Assembly: GCA_030533445.1 (NCBI GenBank)
Contig: CM060068.1
Span: 37,813,510-37,877,509 of the forward strand
Direction of reading: 5' to 3'
Length of the DNA: 64,000 nt
Source of the DNA: Cyprinodon diabolis
Lineage: Eukaryota; Chordata; Actinopteri; Cyprinodontiformes; Cyprinodontidae
In this document: positions 53,349 through 64,000 of the stretch, piece after piece
How the letters are laid out: each line of letters starts with the position of its first letter
Position numbering within the stretch: position 1 is the stretch's first letter
Notes under the pieces: model-generated
Told to the model about the DNA's origin: nothing
The model's database searches: none
Seen by the model: the letters and a program-made list of their open reading frames with translations, nothing else
Program-made: the position numbers and the translations under genes

Positions 53349-54127
53349 ATCACCATTGACCAATTTTTGACCCTCATTTTTTCTTTTCTTTTTTTTTTTT
53401 GCTTGAATGTGAGAAACGTTAACGCTGAGAAGAAGTCATGTTTAGGCCCCATCACAAAGCTTTCTATTGCTAGAAGGGCCCTTTATTTTTATAATTCTAA
53501 AACAAAAAAACAAATAAAAAACAAAAAAGAAAAAATGATATATATATATATTATAGTTTATATACTTTTTCAGTAAAATGTATATTTCAATTCTGCACAA
53601 CATTAGATACTTTATGAAGTATTACTTCAAAAAAATATCACTTTGATGAAAACGTTATGACCTTAAACTGAAGCAGAGAGTATTTCACTCTTTTACAACA
53701 AGGCTTCAACAATCCTGCAGAAAAAGTAAAAACATAATTCCTATTGTCAAAAACAAGAGGAAAAAAACACTTTATTGCTTATTATGTGCTACCCCTGACA
53801 GCTGCAATAGTGGTGCATTGGCAGTTTGACTACTGTTTGGTATTCATACTATTATACTGCTAAAAATATAAGGACAAATGGGTCAAACATTGAAAATCTA
53901 AACACAAAGCTGGTTTGTCTGTTTCCTAAACACAAATTTGAATACATTTAAATTCACTTAGTAAATCTAAGAAGACTCCAGAGTGTAAAGTTTAATGTAA
54001 TAAAAATGGACAGAAGTCCCTTCAGTCTCCCAGAAACATCCCCCAAAAAAACTTTAAAATAAACCATTAGGGTTTTGTCAGATGAATGTTAAGGTGAAAT
54101 TTTGTTTTAACTATGAATTTTGTAGCA
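53349..54127. other. Non-coding DNA, no gene recognised
   Basis: AT-rich, nothing distinctive. Confidence 0.5.
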
Positions 54128-54192
54128 CTTTGAGATTTTGTTGAAATGTAAAGTGCAATACAAATAAAATTTATTATTATTATTATTATTAC
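54128..54192 (+). repeat. Short retroposon 3' tail with (ATT)n
   Basis: GAAATGTAAAGTGCAATACA, then AATAAAATTT and seven or so ATT units: a familiar 3' tail of dispersed fish repeats. Confidence 0.5.
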
Positions 54193-55759
54193 AAAGCTTC
54201 AAGTTAAAACTCCAGTACTGTGGTGTTAAAGCATTACAGCTCACTACTTTACTCTACTTATTATCCACTATCTTTCACTAGGGCTGATAAACATCACATT
54301 TTCCAAATGCATGGACAGTTAGGAACTCCACTGAACATCAACCAATTTACAAACAAATTATGATTTCTCAAATTTTCATTGTGACAACTTTTTAAAAGGT
54401 GTCATTTTTAACCTAATAACAGATCCCTACGGTGCGGGTCTGAGATCATTAAAACAGATCAGACCTGAGAGAACAGGGTCCAGTCCTCCACTGTAACAAC
54501 AGTTTGAACATCTGGCAACATGGCCCAGCTCCACTCTCTCCAATCTCTTGCTAATCTCTTTTGGTCTGCTGGATTTAACTGAAGCACAGAGAAGTGGTAG
54601 TAATAAAGACTGAACTTATTCGTCTGAACACTGCCTATATTAGGTACACTTTATTGAATTGAGAAGATCAGTATCAGCATAAAAACACACACCGTGAGTC
54701 CAACATTATGAAACAAAGCACTTTTTGATAAGATTTCCAACATGCTTCCTTAATGGCATGGTGCATTCATTTTTTTCCTGCTTTATTAAGTGTGTTGTAA
54801 GTTATGTTTGGATAGGAAGGTGCAAGCTAAACAAAATGTGTTTTTATACTGGGACTATTAGAGCTATGAAATAATTTGGAATTCAAATGCATATTAGTTG
54901 TAAAACAAATGTAAAGAACTGCAAATATTATAACAGCCTCAGAAACCTCAATTTTTAGCTGGTTTTCTGAAATGTTCCTAAAAAACTGTCGCACTAATTG
55001 TTTAACTATCGATACAAGATGTCTGTAAAAGTCTTGCTGAATGCTCAAACATCCTGTTCAGTGAATGCATCATGTCTCCTTAAAGATTCTTCCTTTTTCA
55101 TTAGTTACCACCATGAGTCATTTTGACTTTTAACCCCCTAAATTAATGTAAACAAACTTCTGGTAAGGAAACTGTTATAGTTTAGATGCTGCAATAGAGA
55201 TTCGGATTTAGGAGGTGCTGGTTTTTTAAACATTTTATTCTTTTCCAGTTATGATAGTCTTCTAAAGAGAAAAGAAAAGAGTTGCATGTCACAGCAGTCT
55301 GAAAATGCATAATTTTCATCATTCAAGATAAGACAAGAAGTTTATGCATTCTTTTAAGTCTTTCTTTTAATATTTAAGTCCTTTTTTTTCCTTTTTTCTT
55401 TTTACAGTATTTGTTGTGGGTTACACACAGTGTTTTATTCCTGCTTTCAGAAGAAATGGGTAAAGTAGCCAGAAATTGCACTAAAGTAAAGTTAATACTA
55501 AATCAATATATTCTTACTGAGGAAAAAAAGTAGTTAATTGAAGAAATTATTTAAATAAGACTATCAAAGTATCTGGTAAAAAGAATATTATTGGATAAAT
55601 TAATATTATGTTTTTTTTATATTTAGAAATGATGCAATCAGACAAATATATAAAATAAGCAACATGTAAACATTAATAAATTGGATGTATATGAAATATG
55701 CAGGAAATTAAAGTATTTTCCATAAAAAAGAGCTAAATTTATTCACCTCCCAATTTAAT
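54193..55759. other. Non-coding DNA, no gene recognised
   Basis: AT-rich, only short frames. Confidence 0.5.
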
Positions 55760-56110
55760 TCAGTCTATTTATACAGATCCAATTCACAACACATGTCATT
55801 TCAAGGCGCTTTACAACCAGATCATACAATCAAAGTCATACATTTTAAGTTTTCTATCTAAGGAAAGCCAGTTGATTGCATCGACTCATTGACTTGAAAG
55901 CAATCCCTCACACCAAGCATGCTTGTAGCAACAGTAGACAGGAAAACTCCGTTTTAACAGGAAGAAACCTCCAGAACCAGGCTTATTATGGCCATCTGCA
56001 GATGCCGACTGGGGTTAAAGGAGACAGACATAGACATAGAAAAAGAAGCAGAGATACAAAAGGCAACAGTGAACCAGCTCCAGAGGCGGCCCCATCCAGG
56101 AAACACACAG
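55760..56110 (+). repeat. Dispersed repeat common in spiny-rayed fish
   Basis: Blocks such as CATTTCAAGGCGCTTTACAA, AACAGGAAGAAACCTCCAGA and GCCGACTGGGGTTAAAGGAG are a repeat I recognise from many percomorph genomes; the family name is uncertain. The open frame through it (55876-56187) is not a gene. Confidence 0.6.
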
Positions 56111-57496
56111 CCAGGCAGATGAGCTCTATTGAGTTGAATTCAACTCTGTCTTCTCTGGTCACCTATGCTGTGCTGATGAAGTTTTAAAGAGTCAAACTCT
56201 GGCAGATTCTGAAGATGTGACTTTAATTTATCAAACCTTAAATCTACATTGAGGAAGCTTTACTCTGCTCAGCTCTGGCAACACAGAACATTGAATTTAT
56301 TTTAGAAAGGGAACAAATGTTTTCTGTGTCTGAATTAAACTTCCAGTTGACAAAGTTACACTTAGAACATTTGTATAACCATAAAATCAAAAACATTTCA
56401 TACAGAAGAAATACTTTTCCAAGTTGAATTTCCTAAATTTATTAAATCAATCCACAAAGCCGGAAATGTATAAATGTTAGAACAGGGTAAAAACAAAGGA
56501 TCCAGAGATTATATATATTGTTTCTGTATGTGAGCTTTAATGACTCAGCCTATCATTTCCATATCATGCTTTGCTCTGTAATTTAAAATTGATGTATGCA
56601 AGAAATACAGGCATTAACACTGTACCCTCTTTCAGATATTGAGTTGTTTTTACTTGAGGACATATAAAACTAGGATCATTCCCAAGGGTTTAAAGGTACT
56701 TCAGCGAGCAACATTGGTGCCTTGGAGCGAGGAAGTCCTTGGTTTGAATCATGGCCGGGGGTTTTTTTTGCCTACATTTCCCCACTGTGGGACAAAAAAG
56801 GCATTTTTACGCTAAAATGATCTGTTCTTACTCAGGCTCATGACGGAATAAACAAGTAAAGCAAAATAAATAAAGTATGCTTGAAAAGGGTTGGCACAAG
56901 AAAGTCTTATCTCTATAATTTCTAAAGTAGGACCTCTGAAACAATATTTTTTGAACAAAAAGGACATAAAATGCTAGTTTTTGTCATAATACAAATTATG
57001 TTTGCCCCAAAACTAAAACCAATTTTTTCTTCTGGCATGGTGAGTATGAAAAGGTTTTTTTCAGCCATAGTACTCTTAGAAGTTTGTAGTTGTTCAGCTA
57101 ATGACAAATTTCTCTAAGAACAAAAGTTTCCTAGACATACATTTTTGGGTATTTGGTCAACACTTAAGTTATGGCCAATATAGGTCCAAGCAACAGGGCA
57201 ATAACACAGAACATACAGTCTTAAAATGAATGCATTTGTGTTGCCATTGTAAAAGTCCAAACACATTAATAACCAAGGTTGTGTTAACAACCACTGGTTG
57301 CCTGAGATTTTATACATTTCACAAACAATTCACCCGCAAAATGTCGCCCAGCTCACTTCACAGCATCATCAAATAGGAGCAGCCTTTATCTGCTCGTGGG
57401 TTGCTGTTGTATGATGAACTCAACATGATTTAATTTTGCTTAGCGAGTCACAGAGCTGTGTTTATTGTCGAAAGTGAAACATTGGTGTCGGTGCAG
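56111..57496. other. Non-coding DNA with a possible tRNA-like SINE head
   Basis: Bases about 56705-56760 (TTGGTGCCTTGGAGCGAGGA ... GGTTTGAATCATGGCCGGGG) resemble the box-B part of a tRNA-derived SINE head. Nothing else is recognised. Confidence 0.35.
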
Positions 57497-57656
57497 GTCT
57501 CCCTGGATCCACCAGATCCTCCAGAGACCCTCTCAGTTCATCCAGTACCACCACCTGCTCCAAGAGCCAGGGTTGGAAATAGTTTACCTTCAGCGGTACT
57601 TCGATCTGCAGAGTACTAAGTATCCGAACTTACTGTTCCACTCAAGGGACGGATGA
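57497..57656 (+). CDS. Possible terminal exon of an unknown host gene
   Basis: After GTGCAG (57491-57496), a plausible 3' splice site, 53 codons read VSPWIH... style sequence with IHQILQRPSQFIQYHHLLQE and LEIVYLQRYFDLQSTKYPNL to TGA 57654-57656. AATAAA follows at about 57678. The amino-acid composition looks like real protein (amphipathic, aromatic), unlike neighbouring random frames. I do not recognise the protein and no other exon is identified. It could equally be a pseudogene or chance. Confidence 0.25.
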
Positions 57657-59822
57657 TCCTCCGTTAAGAGTTTGAATAAAAAAAGTTTTGTCTCTGCTGC
57701 CCTCCTTCACTTTATGTCACATCCAGATCCTGTCCCTGATTGGTTAAGGCAAATCAAATAAAAAGTAGATTTTCTGAACTCACGCAAAAGTCTCCTTTTT
57801 TCTTTAAAGTTTTGCTTTTCTCTATTCTTCCAATTTTCACCATTCATATTGCTGTAAACACCTCACATCTTCCATTGTTTATTCACTTCTAATTGCTTTT
57901 ACAATTCATTCACTTGATTCACATTTTTCCAGTTCAGTGTGAAAGCAACATAAGACACCACCTGGACTGAAGACAACACCAATGAATTAACAACTGAAGC
58001 CATCTTATGAAAAGTAGTTCTTTAACAGAAACTCAAAAACGTATAAACTAGTAGTGAGACAAACTTTTTCAAATTCCTATTGTAAATGGTGGATTTGCAG
58101 GCTTATAAACCATAGGGTGTATTTTGTTTTATATGCTGGCTGTCCATTTTAAATATATTTTCTATTCCTTAAATATTGGAAGTGAGCAATCTATTGTATT
58201 TTGCTATCTGAGATTAGATTCAAATAATACTTTGTTTTCAAAACCACTTGTTGATTCCCTTAGAAAAATCTTAACAGAAAACAATTGGTCTTAAACCTGA
58301 AGGTTATCAAATGTAAGACTGGAAACTTGACTCACTTTAAGGCTGTGAAACTCCACGCAGCTCCCAGCTCTGCTCCTGGCGCTGTCCTTATGCTCGTCCT
58401 CCATCCCTACTAATATCTCCAAGTCAGAGAACCTTCGTCCCCCTGCTAGCATAGTGGGATTGAGCTGACAGCCTGAACCAGCCAAACTGACATCTGCTCA
58501 GTCTGAGTCCTGCACCCCTGCTTCCCCCTCTTGTTTATCGACTTCTCCTCTTGAGTCGGGCCTCAGATTGCCCTTCCTCTACACCTGTGGTTATGTAGAT
58601 CTTTGAGGAAAAGCTAGGAGATGTATTTATTTATAGGCTTTTCACCAACAAACGAGGACAATAGATGTTTTTCTCTTAGCCTCTCAGCCTCTGTCTGGCC
58701 GACAGGGGTTTTGGTCCTGTCCAGTCGGTCATCCACACCCCTCCCACTGCCCATTTATTTCATACCCAGACAAATCTGTCTGGTCCGATTGGCTAGTCAG
58801 GTGGAAAGGGGCAGACAGAGGGAGGGTCTGTGAATGGAATCAGAGGAGGGGGGCAAATGAGGCATGAAGTTCATGAGTAGGGTGACAGCATCATCTAAAC
58901 TGTCCCAGAGGGGGATTTGACAAAGGATTTGGGCTTATCTTAGGCATTTCGTTTGTGTTATAGTACAAATTTGTTTCACCTGATATCAAGCAAAGTCAGG
59001 AAGGTGAAAGAGTTATTAGATTTCCTCTCAAGCCTTTCTTTCAGAAATAAAAAAAAACTTAAAAAGAAACTAGAATAAAGCAAGGAGAGAGGAAAAAACA
59101 CAAAACTACAAGACACTGAGAGACAGTGCTAGACTCAATTTCAGACTCATAGGGGCCAGAAACTACTTCTCGCCAAGGACCCAAGATTCCTTAAAAAGTA
59201 CAGGCGGCTCTGCCCCTTGTTTAAGTCGAAGGGAAATCATATTTAAATGTCAAATCATTATGGCTTAAACATGTATATAAATGTACTCTTTATCGGACCA
59301 TAGTTCCAAAAATTTTGAAAATTTCTATTTTCAAAAAAAAAAAATGCTGTCTTAAAAATCTGTGAGGTTTTTTTTATTATCTTTTGCAGGCCAGTTAATT
59401 ATACGCCAATTTAGGGCTACTTGGTCCCAATGTAATTTCCCATTGGGAAAATAGTGGCACTAAGTTGCTAACTGGTTAGCAAGATGCTTCTGAGAAACTG
59501 GCCGGAACGAAACTTTCTTGCGAACCTTCCGTTACAACAATCCCACCCTCTTGATAAACGACCAATCACATTCACTTTATTTACTTGTGTAAAGTCGTGC
59601 ACCACTCGGGAGAATTCGGAAATGCAATGGTTGGAATGGCCGTTTCCCAACGACTTTAAAGATGGCTTCACAGTTGGGACTACAGGTAAGTTGGTTGTCT
59701 AGATGGACACCAAATGTATCTATACCCCTCTATCACCTCCTCTTCTTCTCCCAGCATTTTAAAAGTATTTGATTTGTTCCCTTTTTTTCTGAAACCTATA
59801 ATTATTTCCCTTGTTTAAGGGA
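57657..59822. other. Non-coding DNA, no gene recognised
   Basis: The frame at 59484-59702 ends next to ACAG/GTAAGT, a perfect splice-donor string near 59688, but no partner exon or known product is visible. Confidence 0.45.
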
Positions 59823-60960
59823 GTCCGAATCAGAATATTGTTTACACACCATGCCATAAAGCGGTTCACAAGCTCCTACTACTCAGCTTCTGTCATGATG
59901 GGTTTAAGGTTCTTAGCCCACATGCAGAACACAACGGAAGCTGGGTAAAAGTTTATCAAGGTTTATTGAATGTTTCAAAATCATAAGACAATGTACTGGG
60001 TCAGGAACTGGTCCGGGCTGGTTCACTGAAGTCTGCTGAGAAGATAGTTTGATTAGAAGGCAGGCTGCTGAGAATGAGTCTTTGATAATTCAGGATTATA
60101 CCTTGACTGAATCCGGGCTTCTCTTAGAGAGAGAGAGAACCGTTGGGTCCAGAGACTGTTTGTTCAGCAGAGTTCAAGAGCAGCTGCAGCGTCTAGCTTC
60201 TGACTTTAATGGAAGACATTGATCAGAGTTTCCAGCTCTTAACTAAGAGCAGCAGGGGAATCCACATAGGAATCTTCAGGTTTGGCTCTCCTGGGCAGAT
60301 TGGCAGGTTAGCTCATCCAGAGCTTCAGGCTAGAGACAGGTTTCCTGTGAGGCAAAAACAGAAGAGAGTTAGAATCTGATCTCTCTCAAGAGACAGCTAA
60401 GATTCTTTCAGTTTCAAGGCTCAGGTTGCTAACCAAACTAAGGTCAACACTGCGGCGTCGAAGCAAGGTCTGGCAGCTGGTTATAAAGGGCAGGTCTCCT
60501 GATGAGTAGATACGTCTCAGGTGTGCTGGAAGACTCCAGCTCCAGGAGACCCACGGCGCACTCTGCTGGAGGAAGGTGGTACAGCTCCAGATCCCAACAG
60601 CTTCTTCTCCTGCTTGATGCACACGGTGACTGCTAAGTCATTTAATATTTCCAGATTAAAGGAATTCTTCTTGAACTGGGGGTCAGATGTGTACAGAGTA
60701 ACAACGGAACAGTTAGAAGTGCTGTCCCCTTTGGTGCTGACTACCTGGTTAGATAGTTGACCTTTCAGTCTCACAAACTGCAGTCTGCCTTTCAGAAAGT
60801 CTTTGATCCTTATGTCTGTTGATGCCTCTATCTGACTCCTCTGGAACTTCTGACAAAGTAAGCCAGGCTAATTCATGTTAATTGTACAAGTGAAATGAAA
60901 GATCATGATCCTGATAGTGCTTCCTGCCTTGTCTAAACGGTTGGTTTGTTGAAACAGGTG
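59823..60960 (-). pseudogene. Non-LTR retrotransposon reverse transcriptase fragment, split by an LTR
   Basis: Minus-strand frames right of the LTR (60600-60960) read STKGDSTSNCSVVTLYTSDP and FNLEILNDLAVTVCIKQE, a degraded match to the GAPQGTVLSP...LYTSD and FSDD (active site) region of Rex1/L2-type enzymes. The FSDD site has become LNDL. Left of the LTR the sequence continues ELVNRFMAWCVNNILI, the segment that follows FSDD in these proteins. The copy is inactive. Confidence 0.7.
59891..60599 (-). repeat. Solo gypsy LTR (same family as 3056-22784)
   Basis: 709 bp on the minus strand, TGTTGGGATCTGGAGCTGTA to CATGACA, flanked by the 5-bp duplication GCTTC (59886-59890 and 60600-60604). It is clearly the same family as the 711-bp LTRs but visibly diverged. 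A solo LTR arises by recombination between two LTRs. Confidence 0.95.
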
Positions 60961-61593
60961 TATTATGGCCTGTTCAACTACAACTACACAGCAATAAACA
61001 CACTTTTGAATAGCGGTTTTTTGCTTGCTCAGTTGGACCAACAGGACTTTCTCTCTAAGATGTTCATGATGTAGGATGTCAGGGCAACAGATTTATAATC
61101 ATTACAGAATTTTGGCTAAGTATCCTTTAATACAGGAACAAAGTAGGAGGTCTCCCACATCACTGGAACCAGGAACCAATGATTCAATTGAGCCTAATAG
61201 CAAAAGGGCAAACCAGAGGGCGAGGTCCATGAGTAGGTCCAGGGTTCAGGCCAGGTGATCCGATTTCCAGGGAGAATATGAGGGGCAATCCAAAGGAGAG
61301 TCAGGGCACACTTTTGGGTCCAGTAACAGTCAGGCTTTCAGATCAGCCAGGGTTTAGGCAAGCTCAGATAATGAAGAGACAAGACAGGTCAGGCAAACAG
61401 GCAGGCCATCAGATCAGATGAGGTTCAGGGATCAAAATGCTGGGATATATTTCATCAGGTGGCTCAAAATAATCTGGCCCTGATGTCTGGTCTGTAGGCT
61501 GGTTATATTCTGATGTTGATATACTGTTGATTGGCTTTGCAGCTTTGCAGAAGTTTGAGATCATAATATTGTCCAGAGTGAGTCTTGCAGGAA
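60961..61593. other. Non-coding DNA, probably part of the decayed gypsy copy
   Basis: Repeated AGATCAG and CAGGCAAACAG strings occur near 61340-61430 and again at 62855-62875, on both sides of the gypsy pol remnant, and may be traces of its LTRs. Not resolved. Confidence 0.35.
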
Positions 61594-62775
61594 TTAAAGA
61601 TCTTTCCTCTGGACCGTATCCTTTCCCGTTAACCAGGTACTGAACTCCTCTACCTGTTTCTTGAAGTTGGGATGCGACGTACTGTGTAGGATCTCCATCA
61701 ATGAGTTGGATGGGTGGAAGGGGTCTGGAGGAGGGGTGTCAAACCTTGATGTCTTGACAGGCTTGACCCAGGACACATGGAATCTTGGAGGAATTTTAAT
61801 GGTTCTTGGGAGTTGCAGACGCACATGCACCAGGTTCACCACCTTGGAAATGGGGAATGGGCTGATGAAGCGTGGTGCCATCTTTCTGATGACCACCTTT
61901 ATGGTCAAATTCCTGTTGGAGGGCCAGACCTTCTGACCTTCCTGATATTGAGGTTCCGGTAACGTTGAGCGGCCTTGGACTGTGCCTCAATCTTTTGGGT
62001 CATTGTCTTTCTGTCTCTCTTACATACTTGCTGACACCCCACTACAGTCATATGAGCTGAAGGGACTTTAGCCTCTCTCTTCTGAATGGAGAACAGCATT
62101 AGCTGAAATCTATAAACTACATAGAAAGGGGAGAGACCAATGGTAATAAATGGCAGGGAGTTGATTTATTTTTCAATGCATGGCGGGTACTCAGACCACT
62201 TTGTGGCACCAGGATCACAAATCATGCAAAGCTCCACATCCTGGCCGGCCCTCTTGGTCTGGCCATCAGTCTGCAGGTGAAATCTAGAAGACAGGCTGAA
62301 AGAGATCCACAACAATGAACAGAACTCCATCCAGTATTGTGCCACGAACTAGGGACCTCTGTCAGAGACCATGTTAGTGGGAATTCCATGCAGGCAGGAC
62401 ACTTCTTTTGTCAGGATACTACCCATGTCCTTTGCTGCAGGTAGTTTAGGTAATGGAAAGAGATTTATCATCTTAAAGAATATGTCCACTATAGTGAGAA
62501 TGACATAGTTACATTGGGAGATGAATATTCCAGTGATGAAGTCCATGGAGATGTGGGACCAAGGCTGAGAAGGAACTGGCGAATGGCGGAGATAACCAGA
62601 GGGAGGTCTGTGTGATTGCTTGGTTTGGTTGGACAAGGCACGTGCTACCACATACTCCTTGACATCCTCCCTTAGGCCACCAAAACTGAGATTGGATGAC
62701 TTGGATATTCTTTACAACCCCAGGGTGACAGAACAGACAAGAAGTGTGACACAAATCTAAAACCTTCTTAATCAA
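61594..62775 (-). pseudogene. Decayed gypsy pol (integrase to C-terminal region)
   Basis: Successive broken frames give an integrase zinc region (CHTSCLFCHPGVVKNIQ), core (SHISMDFITGIFISQ, then HGIPTNMVSDRGP), a linker (QKIEAQSKAAQRYRN) and the region before a chromodomain (PRFISPFPISKVVN, IPPRFHVSWVKPVK). Many stops and shifts. It is a different, older copy than the element at 3056. Confidence 0.85.
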
Positions 62776-62950
62776 TTGATCAAGAACAAACAGATGGTGT
62801 CAGAGATCAGTTCCAGGTTCAGTACACATGCAGAGTCCAGCAGAATTCTGAGGACAGATCAGGCAAACAGATCAGAATGGGGACAGATAGGCTCAGAGGT
62901 AAAAGTTTTCACGGTTTATATGGTTAAATCTCATAGCAAATGTGCAAAAA

Positions 62951-63675
62951 TGTTAGGAATCCAGTTTGTGTGGGTTGTGTTTTTGTGTTGTTCTCTCCTT
63001 CCACCACCAGGTGGCACCCTGTTCTTGTTGGTCCTCCCACACACCTGCGGATGGTTGGCTCATTACTGAGGACTATTTGAGCGTTGGACTGTCACTACCT
63101 CGACGCCAGAGTGTTTGCCAGTTTTGGGTACTCTAGCCAAGCTGAGTTTTGCTGAGTCTAACTAAGTCTTTGTTTTTTTTCGCCGAGCCTAACCTTGCTT
63201 TTTCTCATTGCCTTTTTGGCAGGAAGCCTTCCTGCAAGCTGGATGTTTGGCCTTTGTTTGAGTCTCACACTGAGCAGGGGATTAACCTCCACAAGTTCCG
63301 TTCAAGTCCTCCTGGATTCCCAAGTGACAGTCCGCTCAATAGCTCCTCAGGATCCAACCAAGTCAAGACCTGTTTGCCCTCCAACGAGTCTCTATCTCCG
63401 GATAAACCCACACTAACTGGATTCTGGGAGAAGAGGTCTTCTCAACCAACGTGAGTACCGTTTTCTCAGTCTCTCCAGTCATCGCTCAAAGTTCCCACTG
63501 ATCCTGAACTAACCATTGATACTTCCCTTCCCTCTTCTAGTTCCGGTTCACCAGCACACTGAGTTTCCTGAATCCTATCCCCGCTGTCCTTATCAATAAA
63601 CCTGTTCAAACTTTTATCCTGGTTCTCTGAGTGGTTTACTGCATGTGGGTCAGATCTCTTAAGAAAATCATGACA
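62951..63675 (+). repeat. Solo LTR of another gypsy family
   Basis: 725 bp from TGTTAGGAATCC to ATCATGACA, with AATAAA near 63594 and AAAAA on both sides (62946-62950 and 63676-63680) as a possible 5-bp duplication, low in complexity. The ends resemble the other gypsy LTRs but the interior differs. The overlapping open frames inside (63149-63454) are LTR sequence. Confidence 0.75.
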
Positions 63676-64000
63676 AAAAAACTTTAAAAATTTCCAACAT
63701 TTTTATCCAATTCCCTGTTTATCATAATGTAAGAAGACCACTTCAAGGATTGTTATCCATGATCCATGTAATCCATGATGCCTCTGTGTTATGAATTAAA
63801 ACACCATAATAAATTACAATGTTGAGTTTCAAAGCCTTTTACTCAGTCTTTCAAAGAGGAATTCTCTATAACCAGGGTGTGCAACATCTGTTACAAACAT
63901 TCTTTAAGTATAGACCCACGTATGGCACATAGATGTAATCCTCACATGTGTAAAACATGCATGCTAGGACTGTTTTCTATAGCTCTCATATATCTAATAA
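63676..64000. other. Non-coding DNA, no gene recognised
   Basis: AT-rich; nothing distinctive. Confidence 0.5.

Noticed and set aside
59484..59702. A possible exon ending at CAG/GTAAGT
   Set aside because: A perfect donor string alone is weak; the peptide is unrecognised and no acceptor or partner exon is visible.

Overview
The window looks like teleost fish nuclear DNA. It is AT-rich and non-coding for most of its length, has long (TA)n, (TATC)n and (TGGA)n microsatellites, and carries Tc1/mariner, hAT, PIF/Harbinger-like, Sushi-type Ty3/gypsy, non-LTR and class I retroviral repeats of the kinds usual in ray-finned fish. No bacterial-type operon, RNA gene or CRISPR array is visible, and I could not identify a complete host gene.

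The centrepiece is a nest at 2.6-23.4 kb. Fragments of an old hAT-like element (about 2573-3055 and 22790-23360) surround a chromodomain Ty3/gypsy element (3056-22784, 5-bp target duplication ATATG). The 5' LTR of that element is split by a full-length endogenous retrovirus (3231-17137, 4-bp duplication ACCT). The retrovirus has two 885-bp LTRs in which I find no difference. It has a tRNA-Arg-like primer site, gag, a UAG stop followed by pro-pol in the same frame, a gamma-type env, and an unrecognised 277-residue open frame after env. All its long frames are open, so it is very young. Its Pol carries about 200 residues between protease and reverse transcriptase with two H-x-T motifs 64 residues apart, which suggests a 2H-phosphoesterase-like domain. 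The surrounding gypsy element is older: its LTRs differ at about 8 of 711 positions, and it has stop codons, frameshifts and a snap-back palindrome in gag.

Downstream are DNA transposons. Two Tc1 elements have intact DD34E transposases (25083-26330 and 30290-31901, the latter with identical 202-bp inverted repeats). One Tc1 element has a DD36E transposase (43536-44756), and a second copy is cut by the left window edge (1-701). A 1.9-kb PIF/Harbinger-like element (28342-30211) contains a hAT derivative with an 8-bp duplication. A second hAT derivative lies at 39972-40957, a degraded one at 47811-48142, and a composite 2.4-kb inverted-repeat structure at 50952-53348.

The right end (59.8-63.7 kb) holds a broken non-LTR reverse transcriptase split by a solo gypsy LTR, a decayed gypsy pol on the minus strand, and a solo LTR of another gypsy family. 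The stretches between these elements are mostly unassigned non-coding DNA. One possible host terminal exon (57497-57656) is noted with low confidence.
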